Shown: positions 1-12,300 of the stretch, in pieces
Position numbering within the stretch: the stretch's first letter is position 1
How the letters are laid out: every line of letters begins with the position of its first letter
Assembly (NCBI RefSeq): GCF_036417845.1
Contig: NC_089985.1
Span: 33,934,583 to 33,998,582, forward strand
Reading direction: 5' to 3'
DNA: 64,000 nt
Source of the DNA: Apteryx mantelli
Taxonomy: Eukaryota; Chordata; Aves; Apterygiformes; Apterygidae
Translations under genes and position numbers: made by a program
The notes under the pieces: generated by a model
What the model saw: the letters and a program-made list of their open reading frames with translations, nothing else
Databases searched by the model: none
Told to the model about the DNA's origin: nothing

Positions 1-274
1 TCCAAGTGGACAACTGAGAGAATGTAAATCCTCTTCAAAATCAGGTCTCATCCACGTGGGGTCCTGCTTTAGCCTGCATCAGAGCCACCTGCAAACTACC
101 TTTCTGTGCTGCTCTGAATAGGGGGTCCAGTTGACTTCAGTGATGCCTGAGGGAGCAGAACTAGGGTGGTGGAAGAGGTAGCTGACAGGATGTTTCAAGG
201 CTAGTGGGATGGGTGCTGGGTCTGGCTTGAGGGTGGGTGAATGGAGGCGCTTACCTTTTTTCTGTGTTTTTCAG

Positions 275-346
275 TCATCCATACGAGCAAGCCGGGGGAC
301 CATTGGAGGCTATTTCCTGGCAGGACGATCTATGACCTGGTGGCCT
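275..346 (+). CDS. SLC5A9: SLC5A9 exon 2 (first coding exon in window)
   Basis: 72 bases, 24 codons, phase 0 at both ends. The acceptor is tttttcag ending at 274 and the donor gtgagt is at 347. It encodes SSIRASRG, then GGYFLAGR, ending in TWWP: the cytoplasmic loop after the first helix and the start of the next. The GYFLAGR/WWP pattern is typical of the whole SLC5 family. Exon numbers assume one coding exon upstream, as in human. Confidence 0.95.
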
Positions 347-3300
347 GTGAGTGAATTGCTCCCTCTGTTTCTCATGGTTTGAAAGCAATTCCAGATCCAA
401 AGGAAGCAGGTCTAGCAAGGGGACCTGGTTCATACATTTTTTGACCATAGCCTTGAGACACAGGGGATCCACAAGAAATCATCCCATGCAGTTTTGCTAA
501 AGGGCTGCAGCCTGGAGCTGCCAGGCCAAAAGGATAGTTTAGCATCTTCAGTTTTTAAAATGCTCAATTTCTCCACTAAAGTCAGCAACAAAAATGTTCA
601 TGTTGGTAGATGTGAGGGAGCTCTGATTGCACATCTGGGTTTGAAACCCCCTGGCCCCAACTCATGAAACATATGGTTGTCCCCAAAGCCAAGAGAGCAT
701 TAGGTAATCTAGGAATGTACTATCCAGTAAAAATGCATTTAGAGATTCAAAAAGAAAACAATCTCAAATCTCTGGACTTGTGATCCAAGCCCTTGCTATT
801 TAGAGTAAAGTCGACATTATTGACTAACGATGTAAAGGATATAAACTTCAAACCACCAAAGTATAAATCTTCACTATGAAAGAAAAAAATCTGTTGAAGG
901 TGCCTTTTCTTGGGAGTGAAAGGTACATATAAAAATAATTTAAAGGAATAAAAATGCCACAGGAATAAATATCCTTTTCAGCCAACGCCAAACTCTAGCA
1001 CCATATATCTCTCCAGTGAGTCATGGGTAATGGAATGCGCTTCTCAACCAAAACACTGTGTTTTTTTCATTTTTTTTTTCCTTTGGATGTGCATTGCTCA
1101 TAAATTCGCTAGACTTAATTTTCAACCTCTTCCATCAGAGACACACATGCATCTCTAAAATCTGTTATTTCTTAAATGTTCTTTATACTTCTGTCTCAGC
1201 CAAGTGGCATTTAGTGAAAAAGCTTAGCTTGATGTTTTTCTCTAATTGGGAAGGGAGAAATTAGAAGATATTAAAATGTAACATTTTCTTATCAATATCC
1301 TTCTTCTTTTAAAACAAATTTCTCATTGTTCTTGGGTCCAACCACAGGTGGCCACAAAGTCTGTTCAGTTAAATATGTTGGTGCAGGTTATTCTTCAGTC
1401 TTGGCTCGTCTGACTTACCTTCTTAGGTCCAAAGCAACCTCTAATGTTGTTCACTTTTTGATTTTGATTGTCCAGCTAGAGAGCTAATTCCAGCTCTGCA
1501 GATCTTTCTGCAGGTTCAGGTCCCCGTAGCCTTGACCTTGAATATGCAATTTACATGCGTATTTTTATGGGAGTGACAGATTTCTGCTGCGTGTTGGACA
1601 GCCTCAGACAAACCCTGACATTATGGCTGCTGCTCCTCTGCTACCGTCTTCTGTATTTCTGTGTCTGTCTGATGTATATATCAGGAAAACTGTTTACATT
1701 TCTTGGGAGCTCCAGTCCCTCTCCAAGGTGCAGAATCACATTGCAGCAGCCAGCTCTCTAATCAGGACTTTTCTTAGATAGATAAGAAGGAAGAGCTGTT
1801 GGCAGGATTCACTGTGAGCATTCATGCCATATTAATGTTTTACTTTGCTCAGAAGAGAGAAGCAGGTCAAATTCCACTATTCTTTGTTTCAAGTTGAGCA
1901 GTACCAGGGAGAGAAATGCTACTCACAGAAGATTTGGCTAAAAGCAAACTTCTCTGGAGAGTTAAGGGCTCGACTTGTCCTTTTGGTAACTTCTCAACTG
2001 ACCCTGAAAGTGATTTGACCTTGGCATACAGAAAGGAGGTGTGGCTTTGTGCCAAATAAAAGTAGTAATTAAGTCACATATTCTTTGGCCTGTGTTTAAA
2101 GCACCTTGGAGCTTGCATTTTTCCAATTAGAGGGTCAATGAGCCGTGCTAGGGATGGTGTTATAGTCAACCTGTGGCATTAGCGATTTCCAACCTACTAC
2201 AGAGCTGAGTAACTTTGAACCTACGTGTAGGCAATGAACACAAAAGACTGCATGTTTCTAGCATTGTCCTTGCTATGGGTCAGTGATCCCCTTCCTTAGG
2301 AAGAGCTCCAAAAGAGCACCATGGCTATGTAAACACTACATCATGTTCAGTGCAAGACTTAAAGAAGGAGAGATCTCTGCAAGCAACAGAGAGGTAGAGC
2401 CCAAAGGGTCAGCAAGGTTGGAGAAGGCACATTGCTAGCTGTATAACAAGAAAACAGAGAAATCTATCACATTTCCTGGTCAGTGAGGTGTCCGATTTGG
2501 CTGCCACCAGACTTCCCCTCCCTGCCAGAACTGATATATATCTAAGGAGACCATTGACAAAGTGAATTCTGACTCTGCGATTAAAATTTGCATTGGAGTG
2601 GGTGGAAGGCAGAAGACACACCTTCTTTAAGACATAAATATGTAAGGTCTTTTTAAAAGAGGTGGGGAGAAAACCCAACTCTCCATTACCACCCAGCCAC
2701 CTACCTGAAAGGAACCAAGGCCCTGGGAAAAGTGCCTGAGGGAAACGTTTACACCAATATAGAAATTTCTCAAAGTGACTTTCTGTTATTTGTGCCTGTG
2801 CTGTGTGTTTCAGATCGGAGCATCTCTGATGTCGAGCAACGTGGGCAGTGGCTTACTCATTGGCCTGGCAGGCACTGGAGCAGCTGGGGGCCTTGCTGTT
2901 GGGGGCTTTGAGTGGAACGTAAGAGTCAGCTAAGCTGGCAACTAAAATATCACTATTTACAAAGGGACTGCGGGGGGGTCTCTCCAAAATCAGCTGCTAA
3001 CAGTATCGGCAACTCCAAGTTCTCAAACCTCAGGAGAGAGACCTCCAGAAATTGAGACAGCTTTAAGAACATGACATCTTAATTTTACTTTAAATGGAAT
3101 CCACTTAAATTATTAGCTCTCTGACCTTCCCAGAAGCACACGGGCCATGTTTTTAAGCTTTAGTCTGCTGTCATCAAGACGAAGATAAAACATACCATAT
3201 GACAAAAAGGTACTTGGATGATCACAGGATTCTGGAACAGGAACTTTGAAAAAAGGCATCGTGTGCTGCTAAATGCAGTTTAAAGCCATGAGAACTGGCA

Positions 3301-6300
3301 ACACTGTATTCACCTGTCATCTTCTGAAATGTGACATCTCTGGGGTGAACATCTGGGTGCGAAGGCAGATCTCATTCTGCCCTATTGAAATAACCTGGAA
3401 AATTGCCACTGACACCACATGGAGCATGAAAACCGGGCCCTTTGTGTGTGACACTAATGAAATTTCTCAGCTGCAGTGATGAGGAGTGAGATTAGTGCCA
3501 GCCTCACAATACGCATCACTCACCTACCTCTAAATCTCTTGTCTTCATCAGCAGAGACTGCTAATAGTGCCGGATACTTGCCCAGCACAGGCAGGGCCCA
3601 CCAAAGGCCCTTTCCTGGTGTATGTATTCACTGCAAATGTTTTTTCCTAAACCATTAAGATCACCTTCAAACGCTTTGTGAAGAACCCAGAGCCTGCATT
3701 CAGGCTGATGCACGTAGAACATATCAATATTCCTGTATTTTAAGTAAATCAATGCAGATCATTTTAGAAACCCATGAAGACAATAGATTGAATTTTAGGG
3801 CAAATCTAACTTCATGAGTTTAGATTCATTTCTTTGAGATTGGAAAGGACCTTAGGATATTCCTTTATTTTTTCCCTGCAGCATGGGACACCATTCAGCT
3901 ACAAGGATCAGGGGCAGCTATGGGCATCTTTTACCTAAGCCTGTCTCAGCCACTGCAGGAGCCATAGGTGTTCTCCTAAGTCTCTCACAGTCTCTGTCTC
4001 CAGGGCTCAGTTTCATTTCTGACAATTTAAATGACTAATCTAAGGAAAATCTAGACTAATATAAGGTACTTGGATGAAAGGTAATAGCCTGAGACATCCA
4101 GGAGGTGGGGTTTGATAGTTTAGTGGCTTTTTATATAAATTAAAGATCTCCTGTTTGGACTTTTGCTGGGTTTTAGAGAAGAAATACATGCTGGGAGATG
4201 CCTTTATGCCTTCCAAAAGAATCTTCACCTGTAGCAAAGCAACTGAACTGCCCTTGATCTGCCTGACACAGAAGCAGATCTGTCTGAAAGTAGAACGTCC
4301 TGGTAGATTCTTGCTGTTGCTTATTTTTATGCTCCACAGGGACTCTGTTGCCTCAGCCACATCACTTGCTAATCAAGCAACAAACAGATGCTCCCATCCT
4401 TCTCTGAATCTCTTAACTCTTCAATGCCACAGCAGCAATGACTGCAAAGGCCAGCAAATACAACATCTCCTTTTAGACACCCATAGCAACAAAATACATC
4501 ATCTTGCCAGAGGCACAGAGATGAAACAGGATGTGTCACCCTGTGACAAAGAGGCAAGGGACTTAGGAGGAAAAGTTCAAAGTTTATAATTCTGTTGCAA
4601 TAATTCATCTATCATCATATCTGCCGAGCAGGGACAAAATCCTATGTGCATCCCCCAGACTGTTTTCCAAATGTATTGCATAGCACTTCACCTTTTTGCT
4701 TCTCAGGGTGTCCACTGAAAGAAAAGCAGAGACAGACCTTCCCATGTGTTGAATCCTGTGCATTTATTTTCTCTTTCTTGTTACCAGGCTACCTGGGCAC
4801 TCCTGGCTCTCGGCTGGATCTTTGTGCCTGTTTACATCGCAGCAGGAGTGGTCACTATGCCCGAGTACCTGCAGAAGAGATTTGGAGGGCAGAGGATTCA
4901 AATCTACATGTCTGTACTGTCCCTCATTCTCTATATATTCACCAAGATATCCGTATGTATCCAATTGAATGCAATCTTTGTGTCTAGGGCAGTCGTAGGG
5001 CTTCCTGGAACAACGCAGGGCAGCTCAGAGATAACTCAGATGTCCTTGAAAGGACCAGCTCAGCTATCAGAAACAGCATCACTGTGCTAGTGTGCTGCTT
5101 TGCTCAAGTAAATACCTGCCTCTGCATTGATCATGGAGACCTAGCCCGAGAGAGAGAGAAAGAGAGCCCTCATTAAACAGCAATGCACAGTGAGAACTTT
5201 ACAGGGATATGGCAGCTAATTGCTAAACAGAATAAATACCATAGCTGTCTGCCTGCTTTTACCCATCCATCAGAGCAAACCTTAGGCAATGTAGACAGGG
5301 GAACAGCCGCAGCATTACCCCATCTGAGGATTTGGCAGGCTGCATCTTGTAGATGTGAAATTCTCTTAAATTACCATAAATCTGCATTGTCCTGGTGATT
5401 ATTTTGATGTTGTTCTTGTAATTGAGTTTTCAACATTATTATATGAACATATTACAGTTATTCCTATCTCTCTCTGTTATTTGTGTTGTATGGTAAAAGG
5501 GAGATAGATTCTAGCTTAAGACAAAACTCAGCGTCCTTCCTGGTTTCTTGCTCCCTGCTGGTAGCATTGTATCCTGCTGGTAGCCAAAAAACAGTGTAAA
5601 CTGTTGGGTATTTCCTTTCATTTAAATGTCATGAATGCAGGTGGAGAACTTATGCTCAGAGATTTGATAAGGACTACCTGTGCTCTTGAAGGGAGACGAC
5701 TATATTTCAGAATCCATTACAAGGACTGAAAATGTCTGTCCTTTGTCTCCAGCTGATTGCTCCATGTCCAGTCCAAGTTAGTTTTGACTGGACTCTGCCA
5801 AAGTATTTGATGTCAAACTGCCCCAGGAGACATTGACTGGAGATGGGGCACCCACATGTCTTTGGAAGCAGACCTCAGTGTCTTTCTCCCAGGCTGACTG
5901 CATCTCAGGTCTTGGGAGATGTGTTTCAAGGAGCTAAATAAGAACTACCCACTCACTAGGCATTCACACTGGGGGATCTTGAGGAGAAGTGGAGATGTGA
6001 ACAGGATGAGAGTACTGAATAGACTTCCTCCTCTAACAGCCAAGTGCTGGTCATGTCACTCATTGCTGCTACCACTGTCTCCAGGTGCTTTGCTCTGCAG
6101 GATTGAAGAATTGTCTAAAATGAGGTCTTGCAAAGAGACATTTGGAGCAGAATTGGACACATGCAGGGTAACCGGAAGGTCTTTCCTGCCATAGCACAGC
6201 ACCGTGCACAGCCAGGCACTCAGTGGGCATGGTGGAGAGACCAGTCTTTCAATATGACTTTCATCAAGGCAGTACTTGCCAATGCCTTTCAGAGCAGGAC

Positions 6301-9300
6301 CCTAGTCATTGTTGTTTCATCTCAGTAGTTTCTCCTCTGTGCAGCTAATTCACACGTGGCTGACGGATGTGGCTAATGGAGTTTATGGGCATGACAGGTG
6401 CTTTCTATTAACCACTGCCTTTGTTTGTAGAGAGCTCATTTAGTGGCTGGCTGGACAGCAGGCAGTTGGTTACAAAAAGGATTTTTCTCCCTTTGTTTTT
6501 TGACCAAACATTAGGTTAGCAACTAGGGCATTGTAGAGTCCTTCCTGCTTGCAAAGAAGAGCAGAGAACTGAATAAACAGCATTGTCAAAGGAGTGGTCC
6601 TGCAGGGCTGCAGAGCTCTTTGCATTTCCTGCTAGGAAGTCAAAGACCAGAATAGAGTTGCTTCTGTAGTGTCCTGACACCAGCACTTCAGAGCATGTCT
6701 CAGGGCTGCAGAATCAGGAGGTGTACTGGATGCTTGCTTTCCAGGTGCTTAGTTGTGGAATATAAAATAGCAACTTTTGCCCCATCCCTTCTGTCTCGCT
6801 TTGCAAATGCCTTTGTCTGTATCTTACCAGGTTTACAGGTGTCCTTCAGGTTGATTTCCTAACACATGCACATCTCCCATATCACATTCTGCATCTGAAA
6901 GATATTTATCTGCATAATTTTAGGTTTCTCCCAGACTCTGGTTCCCCTCTCTCTGTTAATAGATCCAATCAAAGTGGAGCCTATGGGGATTTCTGTATTT
7001 CTGGTCAGGCCCTCAGCAGGTATAACCTGTTTTACTGGAGTCACTCCAGCACGATGAACTGCACAAATAGAAAAGCAGGCTGCTGACCATTTCAGACAAA
7101 TAAACCATGGCACAAGATACAGTGATTCATCAGGGGTCTTTCAGGCTGAGAGTGTCTCCTGGCCATGAGGCCACCAAGCCACAGTGATGGGAAGAGCCTG
7201 GCCTGTGTTACTCGCCCCACGTTCCTCATGAATCTGCCCTGTGGAGACGTGGGCTCAGTCCAAAGGCTCCCAGGGCATGGGGTCCACTTTTCCATCTGTT
7301 GCCTTCTCCCCACAGATCTCTTCACAGTCAGTAAATGGTGTGGCTGTTTCCACCAATACCTCTCTGTGCCAGTGAGGAGCCAACCTTCATGTGCCATGAA
7401 GGCTGCTCGTAAGATAGTCATCATTTTGGTAGCTTTGTGGTCCCTTGGGGTGGGACCTTGATTTTCAGTCTTCTGCTGCCCCAGCTCCCAGAAACTGAGA
7501 GCTGTGACCTGGAGGAGAAATATTCTTTACACTGAGTACAAGAAGATTCACTACCACCAGCCCCCTGCTCTCTCCTCCTCTTCCACTTCACCTTCATGGT
7601 GTCCTCCCTTGTCATTGCTTTCAGCCACAGAGGGCCGCAGATTGCTCTATTTGGTTTCACTTGCATGAAGCACTACTAAAGTCAGACCGGCTTTGTTGTT
7701 TTTTATTCAAATCCAGACAGACATTTTCTCTGGAGCATTGTTCATCCAAATCTCTTTGGGTTGGAACCTCTACTTGTCCACTGTGGTCTTGCTAGCAGTG
7801 ACTGCTGTCTACACTATAGCTGGTAAGTAGCTGACTTTAAAAGAGACTCTATAGCCTGGAGCCTAGAATATAAGTTATCCCTTTCTTCTATAGGGAAAAG
7901 TATTCAGGTCCTGATCTGTGGCAAAGACTCCTCTGGCTGTGTGCAGTACCTGCACTGCCGTCCCCAATTGTTGAAGACCTCTGACTATTCCTCTCTTCCC
8001 TCCTTGACCAAGGGGAAATCAGTATTTGGAGAATTTCACTGTTTTCTAGAGGAGTTTCTCATATTGCAGATGTTTCTGGATCCCCCTGTGCAGATAGGTG
8101 CCACTGCCCATTTTTGCTCTTTTTTTCTTTTTGCAACATTGGCGTCTTTAGCTGTTAAGATGTTGAACTGCAGCTCAGGAGAGCTGTTTTCACTGCCTTC
8201 AAGTCCTCTCCTGAATGTGGAGAAATGAGTCAGCCAGTTCCTCACAAGACGGCTTGTGAGAGATCCTGGGGTCTAGCTCGGTACCAGGTTCTCCTGGTGG
8301 GTCTGTCTTGAAATCACAGGGCTGGGGCAAAGGAAAACATTTTCCCAGGTGAGGTACCTGTTTCCATGTATGTATGTGACCCACTTAACACCTCTGTTTA
8401 TCCTGACAGGTGGTTTAACAGCTGTGATATACACAGATGCGCTGCAGACACTGATCATGGTGCTGGGAGCTTTGGTGCTCATGTTCATTGGTAAGGGGAC
8501 CTGCAGTGGCACCATCCTCTAGTTTAATGATCCCAAGACCATTAGACCTTAACAGGATATTTCACCCTTTCATGTATGTCTCAGAACTGGGCTTTAATCA
8601 TTCACAGAAGTGGTGCTAGCACAACTGGAACTTGCTCTTCCCCCAGCAAGTCAGTCTTGCTTCCTCCTTTGCACTAACTGTACAGATGTGAGGTTCTGTA
8701 TAACGTCCTCTTGCCTGTTTGGGTTTACCTGGAGTTGCCAAAGAGCCTGCAAAGCTACACCCCCCAGAGCCAAATCCTGCTGTCACTATGCTCTTATAAA
8801 TTCAGGATAATTCAGCTGACTTTCCTTGTTGACTTTGGGAGTTATTGTGGATTCACCTGAGTGTAACTAAGCATTAAGAAAAGAAAAAGAGAAACACCTG
8901 AGCATCATCAGTCTTTGCTTTAAGTCTTCTGGGCAAACAAAAATACAGATACACCTTGTTTCATTTCATACCTTCCTATTCCAGCTCTTGGAGGGTATTT
9001 GAGCAAAGGCCAGATTCTGAGGTCGTCATGGGGATTAGGATCATGGAGATTTTCTTGCACTGATCCTCTTCCAAGATGCACTGTTAAAACCACAAGGACT
9101 CTGGGTAAAATCTGACTGATTCCTGCACAAACCTTGGCCACCAAAAGCAAGGGTGGAATGAAAACAGATATGAGAGGAAGATAGAGAAGAATCACGAGAC
9201 TCAGATAAAGGAATACCTTTGCAGGAGGCACCAGACCTTAAATCACTACTATTTTCTTTTCAGGATTTGAAAAAGTTGGTTGGTATGAAGGACTTAAGGA

Positions 9301-12300
9301 GAAATACAGCATGGCAATACCAAAGGTCATAGTCCCAAACACAACCTGTCACCTCCCACGTGCGGACGCCTTTCATCTGTTCAGGGATCCAATCACAGGA
9401 GACATTCCTTGGCCTGGCCTTATATTTGGCCTCTCGGTGCTGGCTCTTTGGTGCTGGTGCACTGACCAGGTAAAGGACATCTTCCTCCTCTCTTCAGGCA
9501 AACCACTGCAGTAGTATTTCCAGGACACTCCTCAGTTTGTAGATCTGTGAGCCGAAAGGTGTTGTGCAGGAGTTACTGCCTCCATTACTGGACTAGACCA
9601 GAACAGCTCACATCTTCTACCTTCTCAACAAGCTTCTAATTTTGTGCATTTATTAACTGGGGGGAAAGCATGTTATTTTTGTCTGTCTTTATCCCACTGT
9701 GAGCTGGTGAGTGTCGGGGGGGGGGGGGTTATGCGGTTAATTTGACAAGGAGGTGAAGGAACTGCCTCCCCAGTGGCTTTGTGTGGACCTCCAGGCAAGC
9801 CACTCATATCCCAGCTCATCTCAGTTTTCTTATCCCTATCCAAGCTACAAACAAGGAAAAATGTATTTGTTTCTTAAGAAGATTGCTTTTGTGGTTCAAG
9901 GTGAGATAATCACCAAAACCCACCACTGAATTTTTACCAAGTCCACTTCATTCCTTGTCTCTTGCTGCTGTGTGCATTGCTGCACAGCCGCTGTGTCTCC
10001 AGTCCTCAAGGTGGCTTCGTTTCAGTCAAGGGCGAAATGATTCCTGTAAAGGAAATTTCCACGCTGCCCTCTCCTATAGCCTGTGCACTGAGCACTGAGC
10101 AGTGGCAGCAGGCAGCAATCAGCTGAGATGGGAAAGTTGTCACTGGCATGCAAAACACCCTGGGATCCTGCTAGATGAAAGTCATCCATGAGAAGAGGAG
10201 AGAGGGGATGAATCCTGCTATCTCTGCAGTGCTTCTGTTTACTCCCTGCTGCCTTTCACTAATTGCAGGTGATAGTCCAGAGGTCTCTCTCTGCCAAGAA
10301 CCTCTCCCATGCCAAAGGTGGATCAGTGCTGGGAGGGTATTTGAAAATCTTCCCAATGTTTTTCATCGTCATGCCAGGAATGATCAGCAGATCTCTTTAC
10401 CCAGGTAGGCCTTCCCGTGTTCCTCACTGTAGGGTGTTGCTTGCATGGGCCTATGCAAGCAATAATCCCAGCCAGGCCCTCTAGCACTGTTACACTTCAG
10501 CACCTCCCCTGTCCTCGGAGTCCTGCAGGCATACTCAGATACATTGCTGTTGCACACTGATGTTCTCGTGACCTCCCTCCACTTCTGCTGCTCCCACAGT
10601 AGCAGAAGTCATTGGGAGTAGCCATGTTGGGCATGTTGTGCCATTGGGGGCGTATAGCTCCATGCTGTGAACATTGCATGCATCTGTCTATCTGGAGGAG
10701 GTCAGTGAGAAGAAATATATGAAGCACCGAGGTAGTTCTTCAGGTCCTTATACTCCCTTAAGGGAGTATGTCCCTTAGGTATTTGGTGAGAGTCATAGCA
10801 ATCTGCAACAAAGATTCATGCAATTCCTGGTGGATTTTGCAAGGCAGTTTAAATCCCTCCTCTGGGCAAGACCAAGAGTTCCCCTCATGTTGTCTCCCAA
10901 AGAGCACTTGTTGCTGGTTTCTTTAGAGCATTCTGCTTCTTGGAGAGAATACCCTTGTTAGGAAGACCAGTCCTCGAGGAAAACCTAAGTGCCTCTAGTG
11001 TTTCACTCCCAGATTTCCTCAAATAGGAGTAAATTAGCCTGCAACACTCTTGGTAAGCCACCTGACTGGCTCATAGAACCAATTCAGTTCCTACAAAGAA
11101 CAAATCACCAAGGATTACAACTAGGTAACATCCAGCAGTGTTATTTCTATACCTTGAAGAAAATTGCAAAACGTCACCTTGAAATTTCACCTTTATTTTA
11201 TGACATAAAATGCTCTTCACCTCAGCTCACTCTAGCAGCATTTCCATCTATGCCTCTGAATTTATATTAAGCCACAGAGGGCATCAAGATTTGTTCTCTT
11301 GAATTATATGTCCTATAGCTAAACAGGCTTTACGCTAACTTGTTATTATGTTCCTGTCTTCGACAGATGAAGTGGGATGTGTGGACCCAAACATCTGTAA
11401 AAAGGTCTGTGGAGCTGCAGTGGGTTGTTCTAACATTGCCTACCCTAAACTCGTAATAGAACTCATGCCCGAAGGTAGGAAAACTTTATATGTGCAGAGG
11501 TGGGCTTGAGGCAAGCACTGCACGGTGGGATCAGACTGCCCTTATCCATTATAAAGATGAGGAACTCTTTTCCTGAAGTTATTAGCCATTGGAATGATAA
11601 AATAACAAGTCTTTTCTTCTACAACATAGTAGAATATGTCTACATGTGCGGCACGACAAAAGAGATTAGTGAGTCCGGTAAGAAAATGGAAAGTACCATC
11701 TGCAAAAGATCCTGAAAGAAACAAAGCATCTTCTGATTTTTCAGCTGAATTGTTTGGTTGCTATGTTTTTAAGATATATATGTGGTACATGCATTTAAAA
11801 AAAGAAAAATCTCAGGGTTTTTTTTTGTGGATGCAAGACATGGGAGTTAGTACTCAGGAAGTGCTGGTATCTCAGTCTGAACCAGGCCACAGATCAGTCA
11901 AGGCTCTGATGCAGCACACACTACTGCTGCTGGAAGGCAAAAGGTCTGCTTCTGATTTTTGTCCCCTTTTTTTAACCCAGGGCTCCGGGGTTTGATGATC
12001 GCCGTGATGATGGCAGCCCTGATGAGTTCCCTCACCTCCATCTTCAACAGCAGCAGCACTCTCTTCGTTATAGACATCTGGCAGCGGATCCGCAAAAAGG
12101 CTTCAGAGCAGGAGCTGATGATTGTGGGCAGGTCCTTATATTTCTTTATGTCTCATTGCTCTCATCATCTGTTTTGACTGCAGTATTTACATTCTTCAGT
12201 TTGGCTCACTGAGAAAACACTCGTGCCTAAAACATAGAACAGGAACAGCATAGCCTGGGAAAGAGCATTATGTTTTCTAGCTTCAACTCAGATAGACTGA

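Noticed and set aside
3830..3960. Stretch with ggaaaggacctt resembling the 3' part of a CR1 LINE
   Set aside because: Only about a dozen bases look similar, too little to claim a mobile element without a repeat-library search.
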